This document shows positions 1 through 6,225 of a stretch of 6,235 bases of DNA, one piece after another. Both the position numbers and the translations under genes were made by a program. This DNA is from Eubacteriales bacterium (GTDB lineage Bacteria; Bacillota; Clostridia; Oscillospirales; Acutalibacteraceae), in the NCBI GenBank assembly GCA_030529125.1, contig JAUMXP010000098.1:1-6235 (forward strand), read 5' to 3'. The notes under the pieces were generated by a model. The model saw nothing but the letters and a program-made list of their open reading frames with translations. It did no database searches and was not told the origin of the DNA. Each line of letters opens with the position of its first letter. The stretch's first letter is position 1.

Positions 1-2343
1 GTTAAAGATAACGTTGTTCATAGAAGCAGGAACTTCGTATGAGTAAACGTCCTTGCCTTCAAAAGTATCAACCTTTGTCATAGCAAGACCCGGCCACTGA
101 CCGTTGTTTGAACCACCTGTAATCCAAGCGTAGCAGTTAGCCTTACCCCAGGAAGCAGTATCAACGAGGTATGTTGTACGCTCAGTAGGGAACTTGAATG
201 GTGTAGCGTTAGGGTCTACCTTTGTATATGTGTATGAACGTTCTTTTGTGTCTGTACCATCAGTTGCTGTGAACTTGATTGTAACTGACTCATCAAATGC
301 CATGTCAGCACCGATTGTGATTGTCTTTGAGCCTGTGAACTTAACTGCAGCAGCGTTGCCGATCTGGTATGTACCTGATGTAGCGTACTCGTTGAGTGAA
401 GCTGTGATAGAAAGTGTATCTGTAGAGAAGTTACCGCCTGTGTGTGAAACAGATACGTCAGGAGCTGTAGAAGCACCTGCAACCTCTACGAGGATAGTGC
501 CGTTAGCACCTGAGTTGAATGTTACCTTACCGCCTGAAACAGTAGCTGTCTTGTCGTCGTATGTGTTCTTGAGTAATGTTCCGTCAGAAACATAAGAACC
601 AACTGTAAGTGTAACGTTAGTGTTCTTGTTAGCTGCGATACAAGCGAATACTGTATCGTTAACGCCGTTCTTGTTGTATTCTCTTACAAATGCTGTACCG
701 CTTGTAGCAGTGATAGCCTTGTGAGTACCAGCACCAACAGCAACGTGGTTGTTTCTGAACTGACCAACCTTCTGCCAGTGCTTGAGAACTGTCTGGTCGA
801 TTGAATTCCAGTTCATGTCTGAACGGAGCTGGTGGTCTTTGATCTTATCGCCGAGCTTATCGTTTAAGTATGGACGAGCTGTTTCGTCACCGTAGAAGAT
901 CTGGATAGCACCAGGCATAAGCTGGAATGCAGAACCCTGATAGATAAGGTCGCCACGACAAAGTGCAGTATCGTGTGAAGAAATGTATGAAAGTACGTTG
1001 AAGTTAGGATCGTTGTTGATCTTGTTAGCGTAGTCAGCGTATGTGTTGTTGATTGAGCTTGCGTTTGGAACACCGCCGCCACCTGTGAATGAGAAGTTAA
1101 TCTTTGAATCAAAGCCGCCCTGTGTGAAGTAAGCGTCTTTGTTTACACCTGAACCGTAGTCTTCAGCTGTCATCCAGAAATCATCTGTCCATGATGCAGC
1201 AGGAGTCTTGCCCTTGTTAGCAGCTCTCCAGTCTTTTAAAGCCTGTGTACATTCGTCAGAAAGAGCTTTCCATGAAGCAAGTTCAACGTGCTTAGCGGTA
1301 TCACATCTGAAGCCGTCGATACCGTAATCTCTAACCCATTCTGAAAGCCATGCTACGAGGTAGTTACGAACAGTCTTAGACTTACCTTTAGCAAAGTAAG
1401 TGTTGAGGTCGTTCATCTCTTCGTTGTATCTGCCTTCTTTCTTCCATTTTTCCTGTAAGAAAGTAGGTACGTTTACAGTTTTGCTAGATTCTGTTAAAAA
1501 GTCAGGGAGGTCGCCGCCGGCAGATTTTGTGAGGTCATCGCCGCCGAATGGTGTGTAGCCTGCGATACCGCAACGTAGCCAGTCAGGACCCCACCATCTA
1601 GCCCAACCTGATTTTGAGTTAGATGAGTTGTAGTCGATTGAACGGTGGTAGTTAGCGTTTGACTTCCAGTTGTAATACTGATCCCAAGCGTAGTTTTCAC
1701 CGTATGTAGTCATGAACGCACCGTAGTTGTATTCGTACATATCGTAGATTGTGTTGTAACCAGGGTGGTTCATAACGATATCAAGTACGATACGGATGCC
1801 GTGCTCATGAGCTGTGTCTACCATTTCTTTGAATTCTTGGGCAGTACCGAAGTTAGCGTCGGTCTGTGTGTAGTCCATAGCATAGTAGCCGTGGTAAGCG
1901 TAGTGCTTAACAGAGTCAGATTTACCTTCACCAACGATAACGTAGCCGTGGATCTGCTCGTAAGGAGCTGAAATCCAGAGTGCGTTAACACCGAGGTCAT
2001 CAAAGTAACCCTGTTCGATTTTGTTTGTAATACCCTTGAAGTCACCGCCGTGGAATGTAGCAGCAGTAGAGTTGAGCTGTGAGCTTGTTACTACTGAGCC
2101 GTCCTTGTTGATAAGACGGTTGTAAGAGTGGTCGTTTGCTGTGTTACCATTTTCGAAACGGTCAGTAAGCAGGAAATAAACAGATGCGTTATCCCATGAG
2201 AAACTGTCCGCACTGGTAACAGCGCTAGTAGTTGCTGTCTCTGTTTCTGCAGCAGAAGCTTCTGCTGTTGCTATAACCGGAATCATAGAGAACAGCATTA
2301 CGATGCTAAGTAAAAGAGACATAGTTCTTTTGAAGTTTTTCAC
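1..2343 (-). CDS. Secreted MalS-like GH13 alpha-amylase with Ig-like and CBM26-type domains (3' end outside window)
   Basis: This extracellular enzyme should hydrolyse internal alpha-1,4 bonds of starch. The open frame runs 781 codons from a GTG at 2343 and is cut by the window edge. Residues 1-31 form a signal peptide: KNFKR, a hydrophobic core, then a run of Ala. The GH13 catalytic barrel spans about 46-530. Its conserved regions are DIVMNH (188-193), GFRCD with nucleophile Asp348, acid/base Glu394 in TAED, and SSHD with Asp458. Stretches such as NALWIS, EQIHG, AYHGYY and WVRDYGIDGFR strongly recall E. coli periplasmic MalS (GH13_19), from memory of the family. A beta domain C (about 535-622), an Ig-like or chitobiase-C-like domain (about 625-712) and a starch-binding module like CBM26 (from about 717; WGKANCYAW, then QWPG) follow. 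An in-frame TGA just upstream leaves GTG as the plausible start. More binding modules, a dockerin or a wall anchor could follow outside the window. The family is very sure, the subfamily fairly sure. Confidence 0.95.
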   Translation of the reverse strand, partial: MKNFKRTMSLLLSIVMLFSMIPVIATAEASAAETETATTSAVTSADSFSWDNASVYFLLTDRFENGNTANDHSYNRLINKDGSVVTSSQLNSTAATFHGGDFKGITNKIEQGYFDDLGVNALWISAPYEQIHGYVIVGEGKSDSVKHYAYHGYYAMDYTQTDANFGTAQEFKEMVDTAHEHGIRIVLDIVMNHPGYNTIYDMYEYNYGAFMTTYGENYAWDQYYNWKSNANYHRSIDYNSSNSKSGWARWWGPDWLRCGIAGYTPFGGDDLTKSAGGDLPDFLTESSKTVNVPTFLQEKWKKEGRYNEEMNDLNTYFAKGKSKTVRNYLVAWLSEWVRDYGIDGFRCDTAKHVELASWKALSDECTQALKDWRAANKGKTPAASWTDDFWMTAEDYGSGVNKDAYFTQGGFDSKINFSFTGGGGVPNASSINNTYADYANKINNDPNFNVLSYISSHDTALCRGDLIYQGSAFQLMPGAIQIFYGDETARPYLNDKLGDKIKDHQLRSDMNWNSIDQTVLKHWQKVGQFRNNHVAVGAGTHKAITATSGTAFVREYNKNGVNDTVFACIAANKNTNVTLTVGSYVSDGTLLKNTYDDKTATVSGGKVTFNSGANGTILVEVAGASTAPDVSVSHTGGNFSTDTLSITASLNEYATSGTYQIGNAAAVKFTGSKTITIGADMAFDESVTIKFTATDGTDTKERSYTYTKVDPNATPFKFPTERTTYLVDTASWGKANCYAWITGGSNNGQWPGLAMTKVDTFEGKDVYSYEVPASMNNVIFN

Positions 2344-2357
2344 GTCAATCTTCCTTT
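2344..2357 (-). promoter_or_regulatory. Ribosome-binding site for the amylase GTG start
   Basis: On the minus strand AAAGGAAG (2357-2350) lies 6 bases before the GTG at 2343, a good Shine-Dalgarno match and spacing. No in-frame ATG exists between this site and the upstream in-frame stop, so this element decides the GTG start. A 6-codon out-of-frame reading (ATG at 2360) ends in a TGA that overlaps the GTG. It is probably fortuitous. Confidence 0.75.
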
Positions 2358-2372
2358 CATGAAATCAAATAT

Positions 2373-2395
2373 TTTGTTGCATATCGGGCAACAAA
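2373..2395 (-). repeat. Inverted repeat in the amylase leader (operator or 5' mRNA hairpin)
   Basis: Perfect 8-base arms TTTGTTGC and GCAACAAA flank a 7-base centre (2381-2387). The repeat lies 30-52 bases upstream of the amylase GTG. If the proposed -10 box is right, it sits within the first about 30 bases of the transcript. It is not followed by a U-run on the amylase strand, so it is not an intrinsic terminator. It could be a repressor operator placed just after the transcription start, as is common for LacI-type sugar regulators, or a stem that stabilises the mRNA 5' end. The sequence alone cannot separate these. Confidence 0.55.
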
Positions 2396-2408
2396 CTACC
2401 CTAGCTTA

Positions 2409-2437
2409 ATTATAAGCTCTTTTTACTAAATAATAAA
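2409..2437 (-). promoter_or_regulatory. Probable amylase promoter (good -10, weak -35)
   Basis: The minus strand has a perfect TATAAT at 2414-2409. With a 17-base spacer the -35 would be TTTATT (2437-2432), a poor match to TTGACA. A better -35-like TTGTCA lies at 2453-2448 but is 33 bases away, too far for this -10. The -10 overlaps a 6-bp-arm inverted repeat, AGCTTA (2403-2408) and TAAGCT (2413-2418), which could be an operator. The expected transcription start is near 2402, giving a leader of about 60 bases. A weak -35 would fit an activator-dependent promoter, but that is speculation. Confidence 0.45.
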
Positions 2438-2547
2438 TACATATTATTGACAAAAAACTACTGATTTTAATGTGTATTTTTACCTTAATTAACAGTGGGA
2501 TTTTTTAAGTTGTTGAGTACAAGATTTCAGAGAAAATTTTGTATACG

Positions 2548-2582
2548 GCACAATACACAAACAACAGATAAGATTATTGTGC
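2548..2582. repeat. Inverted repeat in the intergenic region
   Basis: Perfect 8-base arms GCACAATA (2548-2555) and TATTGTGC (2575-2582) are separated by 19 bases. The right arm runs into GCAACA, so the minus strand there reads TGTTGCA, a 7-base word also present in the amylase-leader repeat (2375-2381). This could be a paired binding site for a regulator. An 8-bp repeat with such a wide centre can arise by chance in AT-rich DNA, so confidence in function is low. Confidence 0.3.
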
Positions 2583-2719
2583 AACATAGCTATAGAAAAG
2601 AAAGAATTAAATAAAAAACAACTATCGAAGATATAAAAAATGCCAAACGTTTTTACGACTAAGACAAAATTACTATGATTTTTTGTGTTAATTACGTATT
2701 GTGTTAAAAATGTATTTTT

Positions 2720-2747
2720 TTGAATGGAAATTTATGGTGTATATAAT
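2720..2747 (+). promoter_or_regulatory. Possible weaker upstream promoter of the pot operon
   Basis: TATAAT at 2742-2747 is preceded, with a 16-base spacer, by TTGAAT (2720-2725), which matches four of six -35 consensus bases. It lies about 44 bases upstream of the perfect promoter and could form a tandem pair with it. It also overlaps the ATG at 2724, which argues against that ATG being a start codon. Confidence 0.35.
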
Positions 2748-2762
2748 AGTATGCAAAATTCG

Positions 2763-2791
2763 TTGACAAACAGAAAAGTTGATAATATAAT
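2763..2791 (+). promoter_or_regulatory. Perfect-consensus sigma-70/SigA promoter of the pot operon
   Basis: TTGACA (2763-2768) and TATAAT (2786-2791) match the consensus at all twelve positions and are spaced exactly 17 bases apart. Transcription should start near 2798, giving a leader of about 40 bases before the potA TTG. No obvious operator overlaps it, so expression may be high and constitutive, or controlled by something not visible here. Its position inside the longest open frame shows that the real potA start is downstream. Confidence 0.88.
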
Positions 2792-2825
2792 CTACTGTGA
2801 CGAATTTTTTGTCAGATTAAGGATT

Positions 2826-2840
2826 GGGGGTAGAAAGTTG
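2826..2840 (+). promoter_or_regulatory. Ribosome-binding site and TTG start of potA
   Basis: GGGGG (2826-2830) can pair with the CCUCC of 16S rRNA, with one G-U pair, and lies 7 bases before TTG at 2838. The protein then begins (M)DKKTIVSLRNI, as PotA ATPases usually do just before their first beta strand. The alternative ATG at 2724 has no such site, lies upstream of the promoter and would add 38 residues unlike the family. Confidence 0.82.
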
Positions 2841-4256
2841 GACAAGAAAACGATTGTGTCCCTTAGAAACATTTTCTTTGACTACGGAAACGAACTTATA
2901 CTGAATGGCATCAACCTTGATATTTATGACAAAGAGTTTATTACACTCTTGGGTCCGTCAGGTTGCGGTAAGACTACTACGCTGCGTATTATCGGTGGTT
3001 TTATTGAACCGAAAAGCGGTGATGTATATTTTGATTCACAGCGAATCAATGAACTTCCTCCGCACAAGCGTAACGTCAATACGGTTTTCCAGAAGTACGC
3101 TTTGTTTCCACACCTTAATGTTTATGATAATATTGCTTTTGGCCTTCGTCTGAAGAAGCTGTCAAAAGCTGAAATAGAGAACAAAGTAAAGCATATGCTC
3201 GCAATTGTAGATCTGAAAGGCTACGAAAAGCGTAAAATCAACAATCTCTCTGGTGGTCAGCAGCAGCGTGTAGCTATTGCACGTGCTCTTGTGTGTGACC
3301 CTGAGATTGTTTTACTTGATGAGCCGCTCGGCGCGCTTGACCTCAAACTGCGTAAAGATATGCAGATCGAGCTTAAGAAAATTCAGCAGAAAACAAAGAA
3401 AACTTTCGTATATGTTACACACGATCAGGAAGAAGCTCTGACTATGAGTGACCGAGTTGTTGTTATGAACAACGGCTCTATCGCTCAGATTGGCACACCT
3501 GCTGATGTGTACAACGAACCTGCCAACGCTTTCGTTGCCGACTTTATTGGTGAAGCAAACATCTTAAACGGTGTTATGCTCGATGACTGTAAGGTTGAGA
3601 TTTTAGGCAAGGAAATCGCTTGTGTAGATAAAGGCTTCGGTAAAAATACTCCTGTTGATGTTGTTATCCGTCCTGAAGATATCGAAGTTGTAGCTCCAGA
3701 AGATGCTGTGCTTGTGGGTACAGTAGAAGACACTATCTTCAAGGGTGTTCACTACGAAATGAGCGTAAAGTGCAACAAGTGTCAGTGGATTATCCACTCA
3801 ACAGTAGCACAGAAGGTTGGCTCTACTATCGGTATGACTGTTGATCCATACAACATCCACATTATGCCTAAGATGTTCTTTGCTCCTGATAACTTTATTG
3901 ATACTACAGTTTTATATAATGATATTGAGGCTAATACTACAACAATCTCTATTGAGGGTAATGAAATAACAATCCCTGGTGTTTGCTTCAAAGAAGGCTC
4001 AAGACTCCAGATTACTCTGCCACCATCAGGCTTGCATATTGCTGGTGACGGCGTTGGTGACCTTGATGAAGTATATATCGAGTCTGTTATCTGGAAAGGC
4101 GAGCACAACGAGATTATTCTTGAGTCTGACGAGAGAAAGTGGCTTATGCAGTCTGATCAGGATGAGCAGGTTGCAACCTACGTTCCGATAAGCTTTGATT
4201 TTTCTAAAGCAAAATTTGACGGTATACTCGAGGAAGGAGAAACAGATGAAATCTAA
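2838..4256 (+). CDS. potA: Spermidine/putrescine ABC transporter ATP-binding protein PotA, with a duplicated C-terminal TOBE region
   Basis: This is the cytoplasmic ATPase that powers polyamine import through PotB and PotC. It has 472 residues from the TTG start. The nucleotide-binding domain (about 1-238) shows Walker A GPSGCGKTT (39-47), Q-loop Gln85, signature LSGGQQQR (137-144), Walker B IVLLDEP (157-163) and H-loop His195. A TOBE-type regulatory region follows (about 244-343, with RPEDIEVV at 278-285). Family members usually end near here, at 350-380 residues. This one continues for about 130 residues (344-472) that look like a second, diverged copy of the same region: EDTIFKGVHYEM (297-308) aligns with ESVIWKGEHNEI (415-426), and WIIHS (317-321) with WLMQS (435-439). 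A CxxC pair (Cys312, Cys315) occurs only in the first copy. The gene overlaps potB by 11 bases. The neighbouring PotB, PotC and PotD make polyamine more likely than iron or another substrate. Confidence 0.95.
   Translation: MDKKTIVSLRNIFFDYGNELILNGINLDIYDKEFITLLGPSGCGKTTTLRIIGGFIEPKSGDVYFDSQRINELPPHKRNVNTVFQKYALFPHLNVYDNIAFGLRLKKLSKAEIENKVKHMLAIVDLKGYEKRKINNLSGGQQQRVAIARALVCDPEIVLLDEPLGALDLKLRKDMQIELKKIQQKTKKTFVYVTHDQEEALTMSDRVVVMNNGSIAQIGTPADVYNEPANAFVADFIGEANILNGVMLDDCKVEILGKEIACVDKGFGKNTPVDVVIRPEDIEVVAPEDAVLVGTVEDTIFKGVHYEMSVKCNKCQWIIHSTVAQKVGSTIGMTVDPYNIHIMPKMFFAPDNFIDTTVLYNDIEANTTTISIEGNEITIPGVCFKEGSRLQITLPPSGLHIAGDGVGDLDEVYIESVIWKGEHNEIILESDERKWLMQSDQDEQVATYVPISFDFSKAKFDGILEEGETDEI
3567..4220 (+). 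repeat. Diverged tandem duplication of the TOBE region, at protein level, within potA
   Basis: Copy 1 covers PotA residues about 244-343 (3567-3866) and copy 2 residues about 358-461 (3909-4220). Without gaps, residues 254-285 align with 371-402: GKEI with GNEI, then a conserved Phe, then RPEDIEV with PPSGLHI. The next block, EDTIFKGVHYEM with ESVIWKGEHNEI, and the Trp block WIIHS with WLMQS follow in the same order. Identity is low and was judged by eye, so this is an old duplication or the recruitment of a related domain, not a recent DNA repeat. Confidence 0.6.
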
Positions 4257-5037
4257 GAAGCTGTCTTTTCCGTACCTTGGTTGGATGCTGGTGTTTACTA
4301 TCGTACCTATTGTGATGGTAGTCTACTATGCGTTTACTGATGAAAACGGAAATTTCACAGTAGAACCGTTTATTAATGCTTCGGATTATTCTCAGGTGTT
4401 TCTGTATTCACTGTGGATTGCGCTGATTTCTACTTTTATCTGTCTGGTACTTGCGTATCCACTCAGCTATATGATTTCACGTGCACAGGAGCATAAGCAG
4501 AAGATAATCATTATGCTTATCATGGTGCCGATGTGGATGAACTTCCTGCTTCGTATTTATGCATGGGTGCTCATTCTGCAGAACAACGGTCCGCTTGATA
4601 TGATGTTTAACTTCTTTGGTATAGATATAGCGCTTATCGGTAATTCAGGCGCTACTATACTGGGTATGGTTTACGAATTTCTTCCGTTTATGATTTTGCC
4701 TATCCACACAGTTATGAGTAAGATAGACAATTCGCTTATCGAAGCGGCTTCTGACCTTGGCGCAAACAAGTTCTACGTGTTCAAAAATGTTATATTCCCA
4801 TTATCAGTTCCTGGTATAATTTCAGGTGTGACTATGGTTTTTGTGCCTACTGCAAGTACATTCCTCGTTGCTCAGTACTTAGGTGGCACACAGTTTATGA
4901 TTGGTGACGTTATCGAGCGTGTGTTCCAATCAGATCACCACACAGGTTCAGCTATTGCTCTTGTGCTTATGGTGGTTATTTTAGGCTTCCTTGTATTTAT
5001 GAATAAATTCGGTGATGAGGAGGCGGTTGGCGTATGA
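4246..5037 (+). CDS. potB: Spermidine/putrescine ABC transporter permease PotB
   Basis: This is one of the two membrane subunits forming the polyamine channel. It has 263 residues. The ATG at 4246 is chosen because AAGGAG (4234-4239) lies 6 bases before it and the product starts MKSKKLSFPYLGW, with the first membrane helix directly after. An in-frame ATG at 4195 lies inside potA and has no such site. Six hydrophobic segments can be seen, at about 10-30, 53-78, 87-111, 128-153, 186-211 and 236-254. The cytoplasmic coupling motif EAASDLG (166-172), followed by FPLSVPG, is the EAA loop that docks on PotA. The start overlaps the potA stop by 11 bases and the end overlaps potC by 4, which implies translational coupling. 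The length is near the low end for the family but no core part is missing. Confidence 0.94.
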   Translation: MKSKKLSFPYLGWMLVFTIVPIVMVVYYAFTDENGNFTVEPFINASDYSQVFLYSLWIALISTFICLVLAYPLSYMISRAQEHKQKIIIMLIMVPMWMNFLLRIYAWVLILQNNGPLDMMFNFFGIDIALIGNSGATILGMVYEFLPFMILPIHTVMSKIDNSLIEAASDLGANKFYVFKNVIFPLSVPGIISGVTMVFVPTASTFLVAQYLGGTQFMIGDVIERVFQSDHHTGSAIALVLMVVILGFLVFMNKFGDEEAVGV

Positions 5038-5825
5038 AAAGGATTTCTCACAAGATATATTTTGGCATCATTCTGGCTTTCCTGTATGCACCGCTTATCT
5101 ATCTCATCGCGTATTCGTTTAACGATGGTAAGACCTCAGTATGGAAAGGCTTTACATTCAAGTGGTATGTAGCACTGTTTCAGGATGCGCAGATCATGGA
5201 GAGTCTTTACAATACTTTGCTTGTAGCATTTTTAGCTTCGCTTATAGCTACAATTCTAGGCACTATGGCTGCTATTGGTATATATAACTTCAAAGGTGGC
5301 TACAGAAGTGCTATCCAGAATGTGTCCAATATTCCGATTATCAACCCTGAGATAGTTACAGGTGTGTCGCTGATGCTTCTGTTTACTATGGCGGGTACAA
5401 TGCTCGGATTTGAGATGGGCTTTGTAACTGTATTACTTGCTCATATCGGTTTCTGTACACCGTATGTAATTTTGAACGTTACACCTCGACTCAAGAGAAT
5501 GGATAACAGCATATATGAAGCTGCGCTTGACTTAGGCTGCACTCCGGTGAAAGCGTTCTTCAAGGTTGTTTTGCCTGAGATTATGCCTGGTATTTTCTCT
5601 GGTGCTTTAATCAGCTTTACCTATTCGCTTGATGATTTTGTTATAACATATTTCACACGTGGCAGTAAGTTCCAGACCCTGCCTGTTCAGATTTATACAA
5701 TGACTCACCAGCGTATCAACCCTAAGGCTAATGCGCTGTCAGCTATCTTATTTGCAGTGATTCTTCTTATGCTTATTCTCATTAATATCAGAAGCAGCAA
5801 AGAGGCTAAAAAATCACGCACATAA
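5034..5825 (+). CDS. potC: Spermidine/putrescine ABC transporter permease PotC
   Basis: This second membrane subunit pairs with PotB. It has 263 residues, the usual PotC length. Its ATG overlaps the potB stop as ATGA, with GAGGAGG (5017-5023) 10 bases upstream. The N-terminal helix (about 8-29) is followed by SFNDGK and the WKGFTFKWYVALF segment (37-49) typical of PotC. Further helices lie at about 58-84, 100-124, 128-148, 186-207 and 236-253. The EAA loop is EAALDLG (162-168) with VLPEIMPG (179-186), and SLDDFVITYF (198-207) is a hallmark of PotC proteins. The tail is basic (SSKEAKKSRT) and therefore probably cytoplasmic. Nothing is broken or unusual. potD follows after 19 bases, so it should be on the same transcript. 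Confidence 0.95.
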   Translation: MKRISHKIYFGIILAFLYAPLIYLIAYSFNDGKTSVWKGFTFKWYVALFQDAQIMESLYNTLLVAFLASLIATILGTMAAIGIYNFKGGYRSAIQNVSNIPIINPEIVTGVSLMLLFTMAGTMLGFEMGFVTVLLAHIGFCTPYVILNVTPRLKRMDNSIYEAALDLGCTPVKAFFKVVLPEIMPGIFSGALISFTYSLDDFVITYFTRGSKFQTLPVQIYTMTHQRINPKANALSAILFAVILLMLILINIRSSKEAKKSRT

Positions 5826-5844
5826 TTTATATTTGGAGTAGAAA

Positions 5845-6225
5845 ATGAAAAAGAAAATATGCGTTATTTTATGTCTTCTTATTGTAACGCTTCCGCTTGT
5901 TATAACAGGTTGTAGCGGCTCAACATACGAAGGCGAAATCAATGTATATAACTGGGGTGAGTATATCTCCAACGGAGATGACGGCACCTTGGATGTAATC
6001 GAAGAATTTGAAAAAAGATATAATATCAAAGTTAACTACACTAACTTTGAAACAAACGAAGAGCTGTACAATATCCTGACTAATTCCAATTCATCTTACG
6101 ATATAATTATTCCGTCTGACTACATGGTCAGTAAGCTAAGGGAAGAGGGATTGCTCGAGAAGATTGACTACAATAATATCCCTAATTATAAATATATTAT
6201 GGATAGATACAAAACCTCATCTTAA
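5845..6225 (+). CDS. potD: Spermidine/putrescine-binding lipoprotein PotD, N-terminal part ending at a premature TAA
   Basis: PotD is the polyamine receptor that delivers substrate to PotBC. GGAG (5835-5838) lies 6 bases before the ATG. Residues 1-22 form a lipoprotein signal ending in ITGC, so Cys23 would be lipidated and the protein tethered to the outer face of the membrane. INVYNWGEYI (32-41) and YDIIIPSDYMVSKL (85-98) are the N-lobe binding-protein motifs, with Trp37, Tyr40 and Asp92 in likely substrate-contact regions. The frame stops after 126 residues, while family members have about 350. The TAA (6223-6225) is followed in the same frame by Asp-Pro-Thr. E. coli PotD has PFDP, and related proteins YDP, at this point, so the TAA replaces the aromatic codon. 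A one-base change from TAT or TAC would explain it. As written the protein lacks the second lobe and cannot bind substrate. It is either a pseudogene allele or a base error near the sequence end. Confidence 0.88.
   Translation: MKKKICVILCLLIVTLPLVITGCSGSTYEGEINVYNWGEYISNGDDGTLDVIEEFEKRYNIKVNYTNFETNEELYNILTNSNSSYDIIIPSDYMVSKLREEGLLEKIDYNNIPNYKYIMDRYKTSS

Larger units (their letters stand above)
2344..2837. other. Divergent AT-rich intergenic region between amylase and pot operon
   Basis: This gap of about 490 bases holds the control elements of both divergent units and no convincing gene. The left part (2344-2460) serves the amylase. The right part (2720-2837) carries pot operon promoters and the potA leader. 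The middle (about 2461-2719) is strongly AT-rich. Its only structure I can point to is an 8-bp-arm inverted repeat (2548-2582) and a short palindrome AAACGTTT (2645-2652) that resembles the core of a LacI-family operator. The only reading frames there, such as a 12-codon frame from 2640, lack a ribosome-binding site. No tRNA, riboswitch or terminator was recognised. Confidence 0.8.

Noticed and set aside
194..595. 133-codon open frame on the plus strand opposite the amylase
   Set aside because: It is antisense to the well-supported amylase coding strand, has no ribosome-binding site, and its valine-, serine- and threonine-rich product reflects the codon bias of the opposite strand.
2373..2395. 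Inverted repeat read as a transcription terminator
   Set aside because: No T-run follows it on either strand in terminator position, and it lies in the leader of the amylase instead of after a gene.
2448..2453. TTGTCA as the amylase -35 box
   Set aside because: It is a good hexamer but lies 33 bases from the only good -10 box, and the sequence at 16-18 bases from it (TTTAGT and neighbours) is a poor -10.
2645..2652. AAACGTTT as a catabolite-response or LacI-family operator
   Set aside because: Only the 8-base core is palindromic. The flanks do not fit the cre consensus well, and it is over 100 bases from the nearest promoter element.
2640..2678. 12-codon open frame (ATG at 2640) as a small gene
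   Set aside because: It has no ribosome-binding site and lies in AT-rich DNA where such frames are expected by chance.
2724..2837. N-terminal extension of PotA from the ATG at 2724
   Set aside because: It has no ribosome-binding site, lies upstream of a perfect consensus promoter, and its 38 residues do not resemble PotA. The TTG at 2838 is better supported.
3485..4108. Several minus-strand open frames within potA
   Set aside because: They lie opposite a clear ATPase gene, match no family I recognise and have no start signals. They are shadows of the coding frame.
4195..4245. Upstream ATG for potB at 4195
   Set aside because: It would add 17 residues encoded inside potA without a Shine-Dalgarno site. 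The ATG at 4246 has AAGGAG at ideal spacing and a typical permease N-terminus.
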